Both the position numbers and the translations under genes were made by a program. Below are positions 14,310-14,673 of a DNA stretch of 14,673 nucleotides, piece by piece. Source of the DNA: CAKZSB01 sp964646405 (GTDB taxonomy: Bacteria; Pseudomonadota; Gammaproteobacteria; Granulosicoccales; Granulosicoccaceae); assembly GCA_964646405.1 (NCBI GenBank), contig CAZYDV010000140.1, positions 1-14,673 on the forward strand, read 5' to 3'. The notes under the pieces were generated by a model. The model had not been told where the DNA came from. It made no database searches and was given only the letters and a program-made list of their open reading frames with translations. The stretch's first letter is position 1. The number at the start of each line of letters is the position of its first letter.

Positions 14310-14673
14310 CTAACGGGCAATCATTGCCTGCAGAATTTCGTCTTCAAGTTCACCACGAATAGCCAGTACTTCGCCCAGTCGCGAGAGATCTTCGCGCAGC
14401 GCCTGCTGATCGTCACTGGCGCCATCGTAGCCTTCGTATTTGTCGTTGAATTCGACCAGCGCATCCGTGGTTTCGCCGATTGACGGATACACTTTATCTG
14501 CCACTTCGCGCACAGCACCCCGGCGCTCCTTGCCTTCGATGATGCGTTGATAAAGTGTGAATTGCCCGGTGGCGGTGTAATCGACCATCTGGTTCAGAAA
14601 GTCCTTCAGTGCCAGCGGGGTGATGTCTGCCTTGACGCCATCGGCGGCTTGTGCCGGGGATGCCACACCACCG
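14310..14673 (-). CDS. rsd: Rsd/AlgQ-family regulator of sigma D, 5' part outside window
   Basis: The family binds free sigma-70 region 4, and in E. coli favours sigma-S-dependent transcription in stationary phase; AlgQ of Pseudomonas is the relative tied to alginate control. About 120 C-terminal residues are present and the frame is open to the window edge; the GTG near the edge is internal, not a start. Family features seen are the helix ALKDFLNQMVDY followed by TATGQFTLYQRII (compare E. coli DYLSAGHFSIYERIL), a long acidic middle segment, and the final helix LSRLGEVLAIRGELEDEIL (compare IGEALEARFVLEDKLI). The N-terminal region with the conserved WL-RQ-LL segment lies beyond the window. Termination is by the hairpin just downstream. 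The family call rests on remembered alignments but several blocks agree. Confidence 0.82.
   Translation of the reverse strand, partial: GGVASPAQAADGVKADITPLALKDFLNQMVDYTATGQFTLYQRIIEGKERRGAVREVADKVYPSIGETTDALVEFNDKYEGYDGASDDQQALREDLSRLGEVLAIRGELEDEILQAMIAR

Noticed and set aside
1..14673. CRISPR array, tRNA, rRNA, insertion sequence or phage attachment site
   Set aside because: No regularly spaced direct repeats, no cloverleaf with a GTTCRA T-loop outside genes, no transposase-like frame and no terminal inverted repeats were seen in the spacers.

Overview
The window looks like a chromosomal segment of a free-living, probably aquatic gammaproteobacterium with moderately high GC. The best taxonomic hints are a C-terminal piece of an Rsd/AlgQ-type anti-sigma-70 protein, an RlmI-type rRNA methyltransferase, a full-length MaeB-type malic enzyme and a PAS-containing chemoreceptor. 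This is inferred from gene content; no marker gene allows a species name. I see no insertion sequence, phage gene, CRISPR array, tRNA or rRNA.

Layout, left to right. (1) On the minus strand lie the start of a small lipoprotein gene cut by the window edge and, upstream of it, an 839-residue chemoreceptor with two PAS domains and a possible sigma-28 promoter. (2) On the plus strand is a 472-residue conserved cytosolic protein of unknown function. It converges on a minus-strand flavoenzyme that carries the substrate-binding triad of iodotyrosine deiodinase. (3) On the plus strand a NodB-fold deacetylase (WalW type) overlaps a NodU/CmcH-type O-carbamoyltransferase by 20 bases. A fold-type-I aminotransferase follows 213 bases later. 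(4) A small VOC/glyoxalase-fold protein on the minus strand meets the aminotransferase tail-to-tail, with the two stop codons sharing one CTAG. (5) The malic enzyme-phosphotransacetylase fusion maeB is on the plus strand and converges on rlmI. (6) Upstream of rlmI on the minus strand is the end of an rsd-like gene with a clear rho-independent terminator.

Most of these are ordinary single-gene units: motility sensing, C4/acetyl-CoA metabolism, ribosome modification and sigma-factor control. The region that best fits a pathway is the deacetylase-carbamoyltransferase pair, perhaps with the aminotransferase. It pairs two enzyme classes that act on one molecule in rhizobial Nod factor synthesis, and a similar tailoring of a surface glycan or small molecule is plausible, but no substrate can be read from the sequence. 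Other points of note are the deiodinase-like triad, the orphan 472-residue family, and an imperfect 30-base repeat found upstream of both the aminotransferase and maeB. I did not find a clear new defence or mobile system.
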